Assembly: GCF_028640845.1 (NCBI RefSeq)
Contig: NC_080540.1
Location: 50,450,561 to 50,514,560, forward strand
Length of the DNA: 64,000 nt
Source: Ahaetulla prasina
Lineage: Eukaryota; Chordata; Lepidosauria; Squamata; Colubridae
Reading direction: 5' to 3'
Shown one piece after another: positions 1-10,547 of the stretch (position 1 is its first letter; the number at the start of each line of letters is the position of its first letter). Under the pieces are notes generated by a model. The model ran no database searches. It was not told the DNA's origin and worked only from the letters and a program-made list of their open reading frames with translations. Position numbers and translations under genes: made by a program.

Positions 1-19
1 CCACCCTCCCTGTACTATA

Positions 20-408
20 CAGGTAGTCCTCCAGTTAACAACAGTTCACTTAGTGACCATTCAAAGTTACAGTGGCACTGAAAAAGTGACTTATGGCCAT
101 TTTCCACACTTATGCAGCATCCCCATAGTCATGTGATTTACATTCAGATGCTTGACAACTGACTCATATTTATGGCAGTCGCAATATTCTGCAGTCATGT
201 GAGTACCTTTTGCAACCTTCTGATAAGCAAGGTCAATGGGGAAGCCAGATTCACTTAATAGCTATGTTACTGAATTAACAACTGCTGTGATTCACTTAAC
301 AACTCTTGCAAGAAAGATCTTAAAATGGGACAAAACTCATTTAACAAATTTCTCACTTAGCAACATAAATTTTGGGCTCAGTTGTGATTGTAAGTTGAGG
401 ATTACTTG
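20..408. mobile_element. TA-flanked MITE, family A copy 1 (Tc1/mariner or pogo-like)
   Basis: The ends are imperfect inverted repeats (CAGGTAGTCCTC on the left; GAGGATTACTTG on the right, whose complement is CAAGTAATCCTC), and TA lies directly outside both ends (18-19 and 409-410). Most of the interior is degenerate repeats of a CTTAACAACT-like motif, and no transposase frame is present. Six further copies occur in this window. TA duplication and CAG termini suggest mobilisation by a Tc1/mariner/pogo transposase; this is inference. Confidence 0.75.
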
Positions 409-584
409 TACTATGTAGAAGTATAGCTATAGTAGATATACAATCATTGGAAGACCTCAGGGACCAAGTTTAGGAACAGACTGTTATAAAGAAAATCTAT
501 GTTATTACTAAGAGTCAACATTGACTTGACGACCCATAATCAAACAAACAAACAAACCAACAATTACTCAATCAATACACACTG

Positions 585-992
585 CAGATAGTTCACGACT
601 TGCAGGCATTTGTTTAGAGACCTTTCTAAGTTATAATGACACTAAAAATTGTGACTTGCAACTAGTTCTTGTATATAAGACGGTTGTGACAACCCCACAA
701 TCAAATGATCATGATTTGGTCGCTTGACAGCCGGCATGTATTTATGATGTATGCAGCATCCTGGAGTGTCGTGATTGCTATTGGCAATCTTCCCAGCCAG
801 CTTTTGACAAGCAACGTCAATGGGGAAAGACGGATTAGCTAAATGAATGCCTGATTCATGTAACCCACTGCAATGATTTGCTTAACAGCTGTAGCGAAGA
901 AAGTCCTAAAATTAGGTTCAACTCACTTAACAACTGTCTTGCTTAGCAATGGAAATCTGATCCCAATTGTGGTTGTAAGTCGAGGACTACCT
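585..992. mobile_element. TA-type MITE, family A copy 2
   Basis: Diverged copy of the 20-408 element. The left end (CAGATAGTTCACGACTTGC) is worn and has no clear TA flank; the right end reads AGTCGAGGACTACCTTA. Interior landmarks such as GTCAATGGGGAAAG and CACTTAACAACTG are shared with the other copies. Confidence 0.6.
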
Positions 993-1060
993 TATAACTT
1001 ATAGTAAATATACAGCCGCCTGCGCGCACAGACACACACACACTGAAAGCAAATGTAATA

Positions 1061-1457
1061 CAGTAATCCTCAACTTACAGCTGTTCATTTAGTGACTGTC
1101 TAAAGTTACAATGGCACCGAAAAATGTGATTTAGGACCGTTTTTCACAGCTATAACCTTTGCAGCATCCCCACGGTCAACGTGATCAAAATTCAGACGCT
1201 TGGCAACTGGTTCATATTTATGACCGTTGCTGTGTCCCGGAGTTATGGGATCCCCTTTTGCAACCTTTCTGACCAGCAAAGTCAATGGGGAAGCCACATT
1301 CACTGAATAAACCTGTTACAAATTCATCAACTTCAGTGGCTCACTGAACAACTGCAGCAAGAAAGATCGTAAAATGGAGAAAAACTCACTTAACAAATCT
1401 CTCCCTTAACAACATACATTTTGGGCTCAATTGCGGTCGTAAATCGAGGACTACCTA
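1061..1457. mobile_element. TA-flanked MITE, family A copy 3
   Basis: Left end CAGTAATCCTCAACTTAC and right end CGAGGACTACCTA are inverted copies, flanked by TA at 1059-1060 and 1458-1459. Same orientation as copies 1 and 2; an (AC)n-rich stretch lies just upstream, and the three copies nearly fill the first 1.5 kb. Confidence 0.7.
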
Positions 1458-1895
1458 TATAGTAGTTAAAGTACTGGACTATAATCAGGGTGTCTCCGAT
1501 TCTAATCCTCCCTTGTGAGGAAGCTGGCTGGCTGATTGTCCCAGTGTCTTTCTCCCTAAAGTTGACCAGAAAGTTGAAAAACTGCCATCTATCAACCCAC
1601 ATTGAACCGCTGTTACAGATTATGACCGGTAACTTCCAGGAGCTTCCAACTTTCACCCTGCAATATGGCAATTTGAGAAGAGATTTGTATCATTATTGTC
1701 GCCCTCAGGGTGACCCTCTGATGGGAAAGACATACTTAGAGGATGATGCTAAATACATTTATATCTATTCATTTCTGTATCAAAGGCATTCTTTGATATA
1801 CTTTGTTTAAAAGAATTGTCTGGTCTGGATGGAATCTAAAAGAAATCTTTAACCAATTCTGCATTTGCTAAGCCACTTGATAAAATGCTATAGGG

Positions 1896-2555
1896 GCAGT
1901 GATGGCAAACCTTTTTGCCATCGCGTGCCAGGAGTGGGGAGGGAGGTTGCACGTATGGCCACACCCATAATTTTATGCGCTCCACCCCTGCGCATGCATG
2001 AGCAACCCACCCCCTCCTGGCATGCAATGGTCCAGTAGGCCCGTTTTTCTCTCTCACCAGGCTCGACAGCCTTTCTAGGAGTCTGGGAAGGGCGAAAATG
2101 ACCTTTCTCACAAATATACCCTGAGGCCCTCCAGAGGCCGGAAATGGCCCATTTGCCAACTTCTGGTGGCACCAGAAGGCCCATTTTTTGCTGTCCCTAG
2201 GCTCCAGAGCCTCTCTAAGAGTCTGGAGAGGGTGAAAACGGCCTTCCCCACCCTCCTGGAGGCCCTCCAGAGACTGAAAACTTCCATGGCAAACTGGCTG
2301 TTTTCGGGCTCCGGAGGGCCTTGGTGGCGTGAGAAACGCCATTTTTGCCCTCCCCAGACTCCTAGAAAGGCTCTGGAGGTTGGGGAGAGAGAAAAATGGG
2401 CCTTTCCCAGAACCCCAGGCCCTCCGGAGTCAGGAAACAGCCTGTTTCCCTACTTCTGGTGTCCCAGAAGGGCTGAAAATCAGCTGAGCTTGCATGCCCA
2501 CCAATATGACTACATGTACCACCTGTGACACGCATGCCAAAGGTTCATCATCACG
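1896..2555. mobile_element. hAT-type non-autonomous element, family B
   Basis: Terminal inverted repeats GCAGTGATGGCAAACCTTT and AAAGGTTCATCATCACGG. Flanks CTATAGGG and TTATAGAG resemble a worn 8-bp duplication (6/8). The interior is GC-rich and built of repeated modules (CCTCCAGAG, CTAGGAGTCTGG, AAATGGCC) in both orientations, which produces spurious open frames. No transposase. Same family as 4561-4956, 13331-13564 and 19122-19786. Confidence 0.7.
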
Positions 2556-3293
2556 GTTATAGAGTGTTTTATTCCAAAGGGGAAAAAAGGGCTCCCAAAG
2601 TGGTCTTTACATCCTCGTTTCTGCTTTGAAGGTACTTTTTAAAAGCCTGAGTGCCTCTTTTTCTTTTCATGATAGAGAGGGGGGAAATGGCTCAACTCAA
2701 ATAAAATCGATGTCAGTGAAACTAATTAATTAACAGGGGAAATTACATGTTTTAAAAGGATATATGTAATGACTAAACTGCCTGTCAGTTCAGTTTGGTT
2801 GCACATCATCAAATTAATTAGCAATTGTTTTGAGGGAAAGCATCTGTTCTTTTTAGAGCTTTGTCTTGAATTGCAATGTGTTGTGTACATGCCAAGGAGG
2901 CTATGTCAACCTATTGATTCCTGGGAAATCCGTTTTACCCATGACACAAAACTGATCAGAAATTAGCTATTCCTTTTCCCTTCCAAAACACATGTAAAAT
3001 CAAGTCCAAGAGAGATGCTCAATAAGATTAAGCTAGGGAATCTGCACATAATTATATAGTTGTTTGGAAGAAGTCATGGTGAGAATGGTCAAACTGCAGA
3101 GACACTCTGTGGGAAAAGTTTTGATCTGTCCTGAGATTTGGCTAACAGCTTCATAGCAGTTAACATAAGTTTCTGCAAGATTAATTTCTTGAGGTATTTG
3201 TGTGTGTATATTAAAAAAACAGTTCCCTTTTTTGTATCCACCAGATCTTTATATTTTTCTTTCCATTTCAAGTCAGAGAAAACGATACTTAGT

Positions 3294-4062
3294 TGATAAT
3301 AGCAACAGCACTTAGACCAGTGGTAGTGAACCTGGTCCCTACTGCCCACTAGTGGGCGTTCCAGCTTTCACGGTAGGGGTTTTGTCTGATACTGAAGCAC
3401 TTTCCTTTTTTTTATTTTAATTTAATTGACTTTTTTAAAAAATTTCATAGCATTATTTAAAAACATTTTCATTAGGTTTTCATAAAATTCCCCGTGACAA
3501 TTTAAATTTCTGAAAATATACTATTTGTATCGCCCACGTATAAGTTTGGTTCATGTTACGTAAGTGAAACTAAATGGCGCTATAGTGCGACCGCAAACAA
3601 AAGAGCCTCGTCCCAGAATAGCTTGTGCATCTCCCCCCATACCACCCAGCTGTAACAAACAAGCAGAGCTGGTAGCCGGCGCCCCCCCCCAACCCAATCC
3701 ATGATGCGTGAGAGGCATGCGCAGACAATGATACACGGCACATTACTGTGGAACCAGTGGGCGGATAGAAAAGTTTACTACTAACAGAGATACAAAAGTG
3801 GGTGGTAGGTATAAAAAGGTTGACTACCCCTGACTTAGACTTATATACTGCTTCATAATGCTTTACAGCCCTCTCTGAGCGGTTTACAGAGTCAGCATAT
3901 TGCCCTCAACAATCTGGATCCTCATTTTACCCACCTCGGAGGGATGGAAGGCTGAGTCAACCTTCAGCCTGGTGAGATTCGATCTGCTGAACTGCAGCTA
4001 GCAGTCAGCTGAAATAGCCTGCAGTGCTGAACTCTAACCACTGTGCCACCTCGGCTCTTAAC
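3294..4062 (-). mobile_element. MIR-like tRNA-derived SINE with L2-type tail, split by a hAT insertion
   Basis: On the - strand it starts near 4062 with GAGCCGAGGTGGCACAGTGG (tRNA-like head), passes GATCGAATCTCACC (B-box-like) and GTAAACCGCTCAGAGAGGG (L2-like 3' segment), and ends with a TATATAAGTCTAAG tail. The tail continues at 3294-3317 (TTGCTATTATC-like) beyond the hAT element at 3318-3832, so the SINE was present first. Confidence 0.7.
3318..3832. mobile_element. hAT-type non-autonomous element with perfect 8-bp TSD
   Basis: Starts CAGTGGTAGTGAACCTGG and ends AAAGGTTGACTACCCCTG. ACTTAGAC is repeated exactly outside both ends (3310-3317 and 3833-3840), the 8-bp duplication expected of hAT elements. 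The 515-bp interior is AT-rich and then C-rich, without a transposase frame. Confidence 0.85.
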
Positions 4063-4239
4063 AGAGCTAATCATTAGCTATTGAAAAAGTTGTGTTAGGA
4101 AATTTTGAGTTTCTTGTGATTTGGTGGATTTAAAGTGGCACATATCCAGCAGCTGGTTATATCTGGTTGATCTTATCAGAGTTTGAATACTAAGCAGACT
4201 CTGATCAAGGGAGAGCCAAAACTTTAGAGTAGACTGGAA

Positions 4240-4480
4240 AATACTTAACTAGTGGTGAAGGCTCCAGTCCAGAAACCAGGAGGCTATGAATTTCAGTCCT
4301 TCATTAGGCATGAAAGCCAGTGAGTGGATTTGGGCTACTTACTGTCTTTCGATTCAATTCACCTCACAGGGTTGTTGTTGTGAAGAAAATAGGAGGAGGA
4401 AGAGATATTAGGTATGCTCTCTGCCTTGAGTCATTTGTAAAAATAATAAAGGCAAGATTTTTAAAAAGAAACATCTAAAG
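4240..4480 (+). mobile_element. tRNA-derived SINE fragment, family S
   Basis: Recognised by the order: worn head near 4245 (AACTAGTGGTGAAGGCTCC), TTTCAGTCCTTCATTAGGCATGAAAGCCAG as a region, CACCTCACAGGGTTGTTG at about 4361, GCCTTGAGTCATTTGTAAAAATAATAAAGGC as the tail region. Related copies: 45945-46100 (-), 52507-52625 and 58735-58880. Confidence 0.55.
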
Positions 4481-4560
4481 ATACGAAAGCATCACAGGAG
4501 AAGGCGGTAGCAAATTACTTCCATACTTTTGTCAATAAAACCGAACAATTCTGTCTATAG

Positions 4561-4956
4561 CCATGATGGTGAACCTATGGCACGTGTGCCAGAGGTGGAA
4601 CGCAGAGCCCTCTCTGTGGGCACACGTGCCACCACCAGATGTTCTTCTGGTTTCTGGTGTGCACATGAGCACTGGCCAGACTGGAAAATGGCCTGAAAAA
4701 CAACCAAAAAACAGGCCATTTTACGGGCCATTTAAGGCTGTTTTTTGGGCCATTTTTCAGGGCAAAAGCAGCCTGGAAAACATCCTGAAAATGTCCTGGA
4801 AAATGGCCAAAAAACAGGCATGTGAACGCCGACCAGCTGGTCTTCGGGTTTCTGGTGCTCTGGCTTGCACAAAAACCAGATGGCCAGCGCTCTAGCGCAC
4901 GCACACACTTGCGTTCTGGTTTGGGCACTCAGTGCCAAAAAGATTTTCCATCACTG
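4561..4956. mobile_element. hAT-type element, family B, perfect 8-bp TSD
   Basis: Starts CCATGATGGTGAACCTATGG and ends TTTTCCATCACTG. GTCTATAG is duplicated exactly at 4553-4560 and 4957-4964. The interior repeats GGCCATTT/AAATGGCC modules. Open frames on both strands are by-products of this GC-rich repeat structure. Confidence 0.85.
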
Positions 4957-5337
4957 GTCTATAGAGTGGGGAGAGGCACACTTAACATGAAGCGGTTTAA
5001 CTTTTGGCTTTCTCAGCTGGAAGGAAGTGTTTAAGACTTCAAGAAAATCTTTCCAGTTTGATTTGAATATTCCTTTTCCCCTAAAGAATTTTCAGAATTT
5101 AAGAATAAACCCAAATGACAATGAAAGAAAAAGACTAAAAATTGAAGAGAAATTCATCAGAGACATTAAAACTAGGTGACCAGTGCATTACTCTTTTACT
5201 TTTAACATACAACATCTAAGTTTCTAGAATAGAAATCAAGAAATGCTGACAGCTGTCAGCAAACCAACTTTGTTCTTTCAGTTTATTTGGTATAATAATG
5301 TTGCTGGTGATTTTTTTTTATTATTATTATTTTGTTT

Positions 5338-5610
5338 ACATAGAATCAGAGAGTGGAAGGAGCTGTTAAGGCCATCAGTGCAGGAATTCAAAATAAAGTA
5401 TCTCCACCAAATGTCTACCCAGGCTATGTTTAATCATATCCAACAAATGGAAGGTCATCATTTCCCTAGATAATTGGTTCCACTCTCACACTGCTTTTAC
5501 TGTTAGGAAACTTTTCCTAACATTCATCCAGGATCTGAGTTCCTGGAACTTAAGACTCTTACTTGCGTCTTGTATTCTGAAGCAATTGCTTAACAAGGTG
5601 TGGCCTTCTA
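5338..5610 (-). mobile_element. Old CR1 3' fragment
   Basis: The + strand reads ATAGAATCAGAGAGTGGAAGG at the 3' terminus, then AGTGCAGGAATTCAAA and TAATTGGTTCCACT, the reverse complement of the CR1 3' region (the 'W-N-x-L-P' C-terminal coding region followed by 3' UTR). It is degenerate and older than the CR1 copies at 33943 and 56560. Confidence 0.6.
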
Positions 5611-5732
5611 TCTGGTTTTTAGTCAAAATGCACAAAAGATCGACCTGTCTTTTCTTTAAAAAAAAGTATGAGGATTTTATTTAAAGATCATGTTGTTCAA
5701 TTGTTTATGTAAAGTTAATGTATGTGATAGGC

Positions 5733-5848
5733 CAGGGGTCTGCAAACTTGGCTCTTTTAAGACTTGTGGACTTCAACTCCCAGAGTTCCTCAGCCAGCTG
5801 GGAGTTGAAGTCCATAAGTCTTCAAAGAGCCAAGTTTGCAGACCCCTG
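5733..5848. mobile_element. Fold-back hAT-type MITE 65 bp upstream of an ITPR1 exon
   Basis: A 116-bp near-perfect hairpin: CAGGGGTCTGCAAACTTGG at the left and CCAAGTTTGCAGACCCCTG at the right, meeting around CCCAGAGTTCCTCAGCCAGC. TGATAGGC is duplicated exactly at 5725-5732 and 5849-5856. The same family occurs at 12976-13066 and 43566-43676. Confidence 0.9.
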
Positions 5849-5913
5849 TGATAGGCCATTACCTCGTTAATTATTAATGCATTGAATAAATATTTTGAAC
5901 TGTCCTTTTCCAG

Positions 5914-6109
5914 CTTTTTGACTTGGTGTACAGGGAGGAGACCTTGCTGAATGTCATTAAAAGTGTCACTCGCAATGGACGTTCTATCATCTTGACTGCA
6001 GTTCTTGCTCTTATTTTGGTTTACCTGTTCTCAATAGTAGGATACCTGTTCTTCAAGGATGACTTTATCTTGGAAGTAGATAAGCTACCTAATGAGACAT
6101 TATTGCCAG
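5914..6109 (+). CDS. ITPR1: ITPR1 exon: S4-S5 linker and S5 helix
   Basis: The 196-nt exon starts after CCTTTTCCAG and ends at donor CCAG|GTTTGT (phase 0 in, phase 1 out). It encodes 65 residues beginning [16 protein letters not shown]. The first about 25 residues are the amphipathic S4-S5 linker region; the following [16 protein letters not shown] stretch is the S5 transmembrane helix; the end ([17 protein letters not shown]) enters the ER luminal loop and carries an N-glycosylation sequon N-E-T. Upstream exons lie before the window. A fold-back MITE ends 65 bp before the acceptor. Nearly identical to mammalian ITPR1 through the sequon and divergent after it. Confidence 0.97.
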
Positions 6110-6333
6110 GTTTGTATTCAATTCTTCACAAAGGAAATATACCACAAATGACAAAATAAATAAATAAATAGGGGATTTATTTTGTGAATGCTAATCCTTC
6201 TCCAGCCCAGATGCAATTTCTTGCTGAAACCAGTTGTATTTTAAGTTAATTATGCTTATAAATTGAGTTCTTAGCATTTGGAAAACTTAACTAATGAGAT
6301 TGCAAAGCAAATGAGGATCATAAGTAGAAAGAA

Positions 6334-6933
6334 CCATATTTTTTTGGAGTATAAAATGCACCTTTTTTCCCAAAAAAAGAGGGTGAAAACCTGGGTGTGC
6401 CTTATATTCCAAATGTAGCTCCTCCCAGCTTCTCAAACGAAGGTTTCAGAGGCTGAAAAAAGCTTCAGAAAAGAAGCTTCAGAAAAGAAGCCCCCAAATA
6501 GAGCTTCAGGAAAAAAAGCCTCCACACAGAGCTTCAGAAAAGAATAGAACAGAATAGAATACAATTTTTTATTGGCCAAGCGTGATTGGACACACAAGGA
6601 ATTTGTCTTGGTGCGTATGCTCTCAGTGTACATAAAGAAAAGATACGTTCATCAAGAATTCTAAGGTACAACACTTAATGATAGTCATAGGACTTTCAGA
6701 GGCATAAAAAAAGGTTTTTCTGAAACAGTTTCAGAAGTTTCAGAGGCAGAAAAAAAGCAAAAAAAAAAAAAAAAGCAAGGCACAGAGCTCACAACCAAGG
6801 AACCTGTTGCTAAAATTCACTTCTGTAACAGTTGATTGGGGTTATTCTGGGAGACCAATCCACCTGCCAATCAGCTTTTTTCTTATTTTCCTTCCCAAAA
6901 ACTAAGGTGCGTCTTATACTCCAAGAAATACAG
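6334..6933. mobile_element. TIR MITE, family C copy 1, carrying a LINE insertion
   Basis: Left end CATATTTTTTTGGAGTATAA and right end TTATACTCCAAGAAATACAG are inverted repeats; TA follows at 6934-6935. The interior has repeated GCTTCAGAAAAGAAGC-like units. A LINE 3' end (6540-6698) interrupts it. The second copy is at 10080-10545. Confidence 0.65.
6540..6698 (-). mobile_element. LINE 3' end with AATAG-type tail, family L
   Basis: AGAATAGAACAGAATAGAAT on the + strand is the A-rich tail, followed by TTTTTATTGGCCAAGCGTG and ATTGGACACACAAGGAATTT, closely matching 20318-21150 and 62533-62725. Only the extreme 3' end is present. Inserted in the family C MITE. Confidence 0.75.
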
Positions 6934-6981
6934 TATACATTAAGAAATATAACTGTAAATAAATGTACAGTTGTCCTATAC

Positions 6982-8146
6982 CAGGGGTCCCCAACCTTTT
7001 GGACCTCAGGGACCACCACCAAGTCCATAATTTTAAATCTCGTGGACCACTAATACAAATCCAGCGCACCGCTTGCTGAAGTGCCTCAACTCCCAGTGAC
7101 GGGATGGGGTCCTTCAGGCAATGTCCCTCCTCTCTCTTTCTCCCCACTCCTCTCTCTCACACTCTTTCTCTCTCATTCTCTCTCCCCCTTTCTTTCTCTC
7201 TCTCTCCCACTCTTTCTCATGGGCCAGCCAGTGTCTTGGGGCTGAGAGGAAGTCAATCGTCCCTGCGAGTGACTGAGGTGCAGGAGCACCAACAAGGAAT
7301 GAAAGAAACTTGCAGCCTTGCAGCACAGCCCTCGCCAGCTGGAATGAGGTAATGGTGCAAGGGGAGATGGCGGTGCAGGCGGGCGAAGCAATGGGTGGCA
7401 GGAACCGCGGGCTGTTTCTTCCCCCTGCTGTAGCTTCCTGTCCGCTGAATCCATCAGTGGCTGTCCCCACCCCTTGCCCTCCCTTCCCAGTCACTCCTCA
7501 CCTGGCAAGGGAAGGGGAGGGGGAGAATGGAGATTCACTCCATATTCCAGAATGGGAGTGAAGATTCATCTCTTGCTGGATCTTTCTCTCTCTCTCCCAC
7601 TCTTTCTCATGGGCCAGCCAGTGTCTTGGGGCAGAGAGGAAGTCAAGCCTCTCCCCGAGAGACCGAGCTGCAGGAGCACCAACAAGGGCCAGAAGAAACA
7701 GCTGCAAGATCCAGCTCCCCCTCTGGAATATGGAGCGAATCTGATTCCCCCCACATCCCCTTCCCTTGCCAAGCGAGGAGTGACTGGGAAGGGAGGGCGA
7801 GGGGCGGGGGACAGCCACTGATGGATTCAGCCAACAGGAAGCTACAGCAGGGGGAAGAAACAGCCTGAGATTCCTGCCACCTTTTGCTTTGGCCCGCCTG
7901 CACCGCCATCCCCCCCCCTTGCACCATTAACTCATTCCAACTGGCAAGGGCTGTGCTGCAAAATTACAAATTGCCCAAACCTCCCTCAACAGCGGAGATT
8001 TACAGCCCCACCATGAGCTGCCTGGCCAGTCCCATCTTCCAGAGCTCTCACAGGACTGGCCATTGCTTATCCCAGAGCAGCTCCTCCACCCGGGTGCACT
8101 GTGGACCACCAACATTTTCTCGCGGACCACCAGTTGGTGACTGCTG
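6982..8146. mobile_element. 1.17-kb hAT-type element with internal fold-back
   Basis: Starts CAGGGGTCCCCAACC and ends GTTGGTGACTGCTG; TCCTATAC is duplicated exactly at 6974-6981 and 8147-8154. Inside, about 7375-7520 is an inverted copy of about 7765-7910 (for example GGCTGTTTCTTCCCCCTGCT against AGCAGGGGGAAGAAACAGCC). A CT-rich block ending CTCATGGGCCAGCC is directly repeated at about 7195-7245 and 7585-7640. Open frames up to about 126 codons here are shadows of this structure; no transposase is present. Confidence 0.85.
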
Positions 8147-8154
8147 TCCTATAC

Positions 8155-9145
8155 AGTCTAATTCTATACTCAGTGTATATTGAAATAATGTGATTTGGAT
8201 GATATATGGTGAAAAATGTAATGAAAAAGTCCTCCCCCCCCACCAATATCTCTAATGTGATATTAGTCACATTTATATGCCCCTCCCCATATCACAAAGC
8301 AATCTCTGTCTATGCATATAATTTCTGGAATATCTTCCATTTATGAATTAATATGAATCCATATGTTGAATTTCACAAGTGACAATAATCAAAACCTGAA
8401 TGCACATATAATGGGTACCAACCTTTGCTCTCTCCAATCTCTCTGGGCTCAGCCTGAAAGCCTGGAGATGACTTGTACTCATGTTTACTTGGATGTGAAA
8501 ACAGCTCTTTATGAAATCTGGAATCCTACAAAATTGACCAAAGGGCTATACGTCTGTTTAAGCAAATATAAATATAGTACTCCTTCATCACTACCTCCCA
8601 GCCAAATATGAAGAGCTGAGAGTAGGAGATAGGACTACCTGCCTTCTAGCTATTTTCAAACCCAATGTGAAGGGACTATATACTTGTCACTAAATGCATA
8701 TGCACTAGGAATTAGCATTGGCCACATTACGTTATCACAGGCGTTCAAACAAAGGTAGCCTACCTCCCACATTGTTTTTCTGGAATATCGGGTGGGTGGA
8801 AAATGAAAGCACTATGCAGTCTGTTTTTGCAACACATGCATTAAAAAACTATCTGTTCATTGAGTTTAGATAAGCAATATAGCGTTTGCTTTTTACATAA
8901 TCAATTATCAAGAATTCCTTAATGTTAAACCCTATAAATTTAAGCAGTGTTGACAGCATGTTATGTCATATAATTATTGCACTAAACTGTTCTTGGTGCT
9001 TTTTCAACAGAAATAGTACATATTTTAAAATTAGTAAGTATTATAATGAGTAACAGCAATGTTTGTAAAATAGATGTGCTAGTTACAGAACAACCTCAAG
9101 CATTAATTAAAAGTATTTAGGATGTGGTGTTTTACCCAATTGTAG
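8155..9145. other. ITPR1 intron, no feature seen
   Basis: AT-rich intronic sequence with no repeat family, splice-bounded frame or RNA gene that I recognise. It ends at the acceptor ACCCAATTGTAG. Confidence 0.6.
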
Positions 9146-9250
9146 ATCAACATAATGAAATTGGAGAGCCAATGACTAGAGAGTTCTTATATTCTAATGT
9201 ATGCAAAATAGAGGATGGTGAGAATTGTTCTTCTGTTATTCCTTCTACAG
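9146..9250 (+). CDS. ITPR1: ITPR1 exon: variable ER-luminal loop
   Basis: A 105-nt exon after ACCCAATTGTAG, ending ACAG before GCAAGT (phase 1 in, 1 out). It encodes about 35 residues including EFLYSNVCKIEDGENCSS, aligning to the mammalian ITPR1 luminal segment between S5 and the pore. It carries a second sequon, N-C-S. This is the most divergent part of the channel domain in ITPR1, so similarity is patchy, but the C-K/R-x-E-x-GENCSS core and its position are decisive. Using the nearby GT at 9255 as donor would put a stop in the next exon, so the GC donor is the only in-frame choice. Confidence 0.93.
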
Positions 9251-9256
9251 GCAAGT
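9251..9256 (+). other. ITPR1: Non-canonical GC splice donor (GC-AG intron)
   Basis: The junction reads ACAG|GCAAGT. Apart from the C it matches the optimal U1-pairing donor AG|GTAAGT, as is typical of GC-AG introns. The acceptor is TTTATTTAATAG at 11384-11395. Reading frame is kept only with this donor. Confidence 0.9.
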
Positions 9257-10079
9257 ATATTTCATTTGTTTTTTCACATAGTAGTTTGTAAAGGGCAATT
9301 ATTTCTGAATGCTTCTAATATAATTGGGTGCTTATTCATTACGGCTTGCTATATATATCAACCCTCTCAAACATTATAGTAATATGTATGAGGCATGAAG
9401 TATGCCATAATCATAAAAAGAATAGAATACAAAACACACATTGTTATGATCCCTATTGTTACCACCCTAATATTTGTTGTTATTGTTAAAGGCAACAAAT
9501 CAACATTATTTACAAGTTACCCTCAACAATGCTTTCCCAGAGCAGAGGTATATCAACCATTCCATATAGCCCTTCCTCAGATACCTCACATTTTGTTGTT
9601 CCTTATTTTATTTTTATTTTTTGGGGGGTGGGGGGTAGGGATGGGGCAGTAAAGTTACTCATTGTGTTGAAAAGCTAGGAGTGTAACATATAAGCTCATA
9701 CAGTATGTCGTAAACTATTTTTGTCCTGGAAAATGAGACATAGGCCATATTTTTATACCATTAGAAATGTTTTCTTCACAGCAAGAGTGCCCAATTCATG
9801 TCATTTGAAGAGACCGCTAGTTCATTTTTCTTAATGTGTAGCATTTACCACAGCCAAAACAAATGCAACATTTTCTTTGTAGAATGAATGCACAATTAAA
9901 ATCACGCTGAGGGGGCCACAAATTTATTTTTTATTAAGAGGACTCGGTTGCTGCATTAATTGTGGAAAAATTCTTGCTTCTTCTGGGCCTCATGAACATT
10001 TCATTCTTTCTCAAATACTATAATCCAATCTCCATCATACAATAATGTATAATTACTCACAGTTATCTGTGCATTACTA

Positions 10080-10545
10080 CTGTATTTTTTGGAGTATAAG
10101 ACACACCTTTTTCCCCAAAAGCAGAGGGTGAAAATCTGGGTGCGTCTTATACTCCAAATGTAGCTCCTCCCAGCTTCTCAAACAGAGGTTTCAGAGGCTG
10201 AAAAAAGCATCAGAAACGAAGCTTCAGAAAAGAAGCCCCCCAAACAGAGCCTTAGAAAAAAAGCCCCCCAAACAGAGCTTCAGAGGCTTTTTTTTTTCTG
10301 ATGCTCTGTTTCAGAGGCTTTCAGAGGCAGAAAAAAGTTTTTTCTGAAATGGAGTTTCAGAAGTTTCAGAGGCAAGAAAAAAAAGCAAGGCACAGAGCTC
10401 ACAACCAAGGAACCTGTTGCTAAAATTCACCTCTGGAAACAGTTGATTGGGGGTATTCCAGGAGGCCGATCCATCTGCCAATCAGCTTTTTTTCTTATTT
10501 TCCTCCCCAAAAACTAAGGTGCATCTTATAATCCTAAAAATACCG
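10080..10545. mobile_element. TIR MITE, family C copy 2
   Basis: Left end CTGTATTTTTTGGAGTATAA and right end TTATAATCCTAAAAATACCG, flanked by TA (10078-10079, 10546-10547). The interior repeats GCTTCAGAAAAGAAGC-like and TTTCAGAGGC units. Homologous over its length to 6334-6933 without that copy's LINE insertion. Confidence 0.7.
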
Positions 10546-10547
10546 TA

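Noticed and set aside
7104..7868. Overlapping open frames of 80-126 codons on both strands
   Set aside because: They lie inside a hAT-type element with internal inverted and direct repeats; composition is low complexity and no domain is recognisable.
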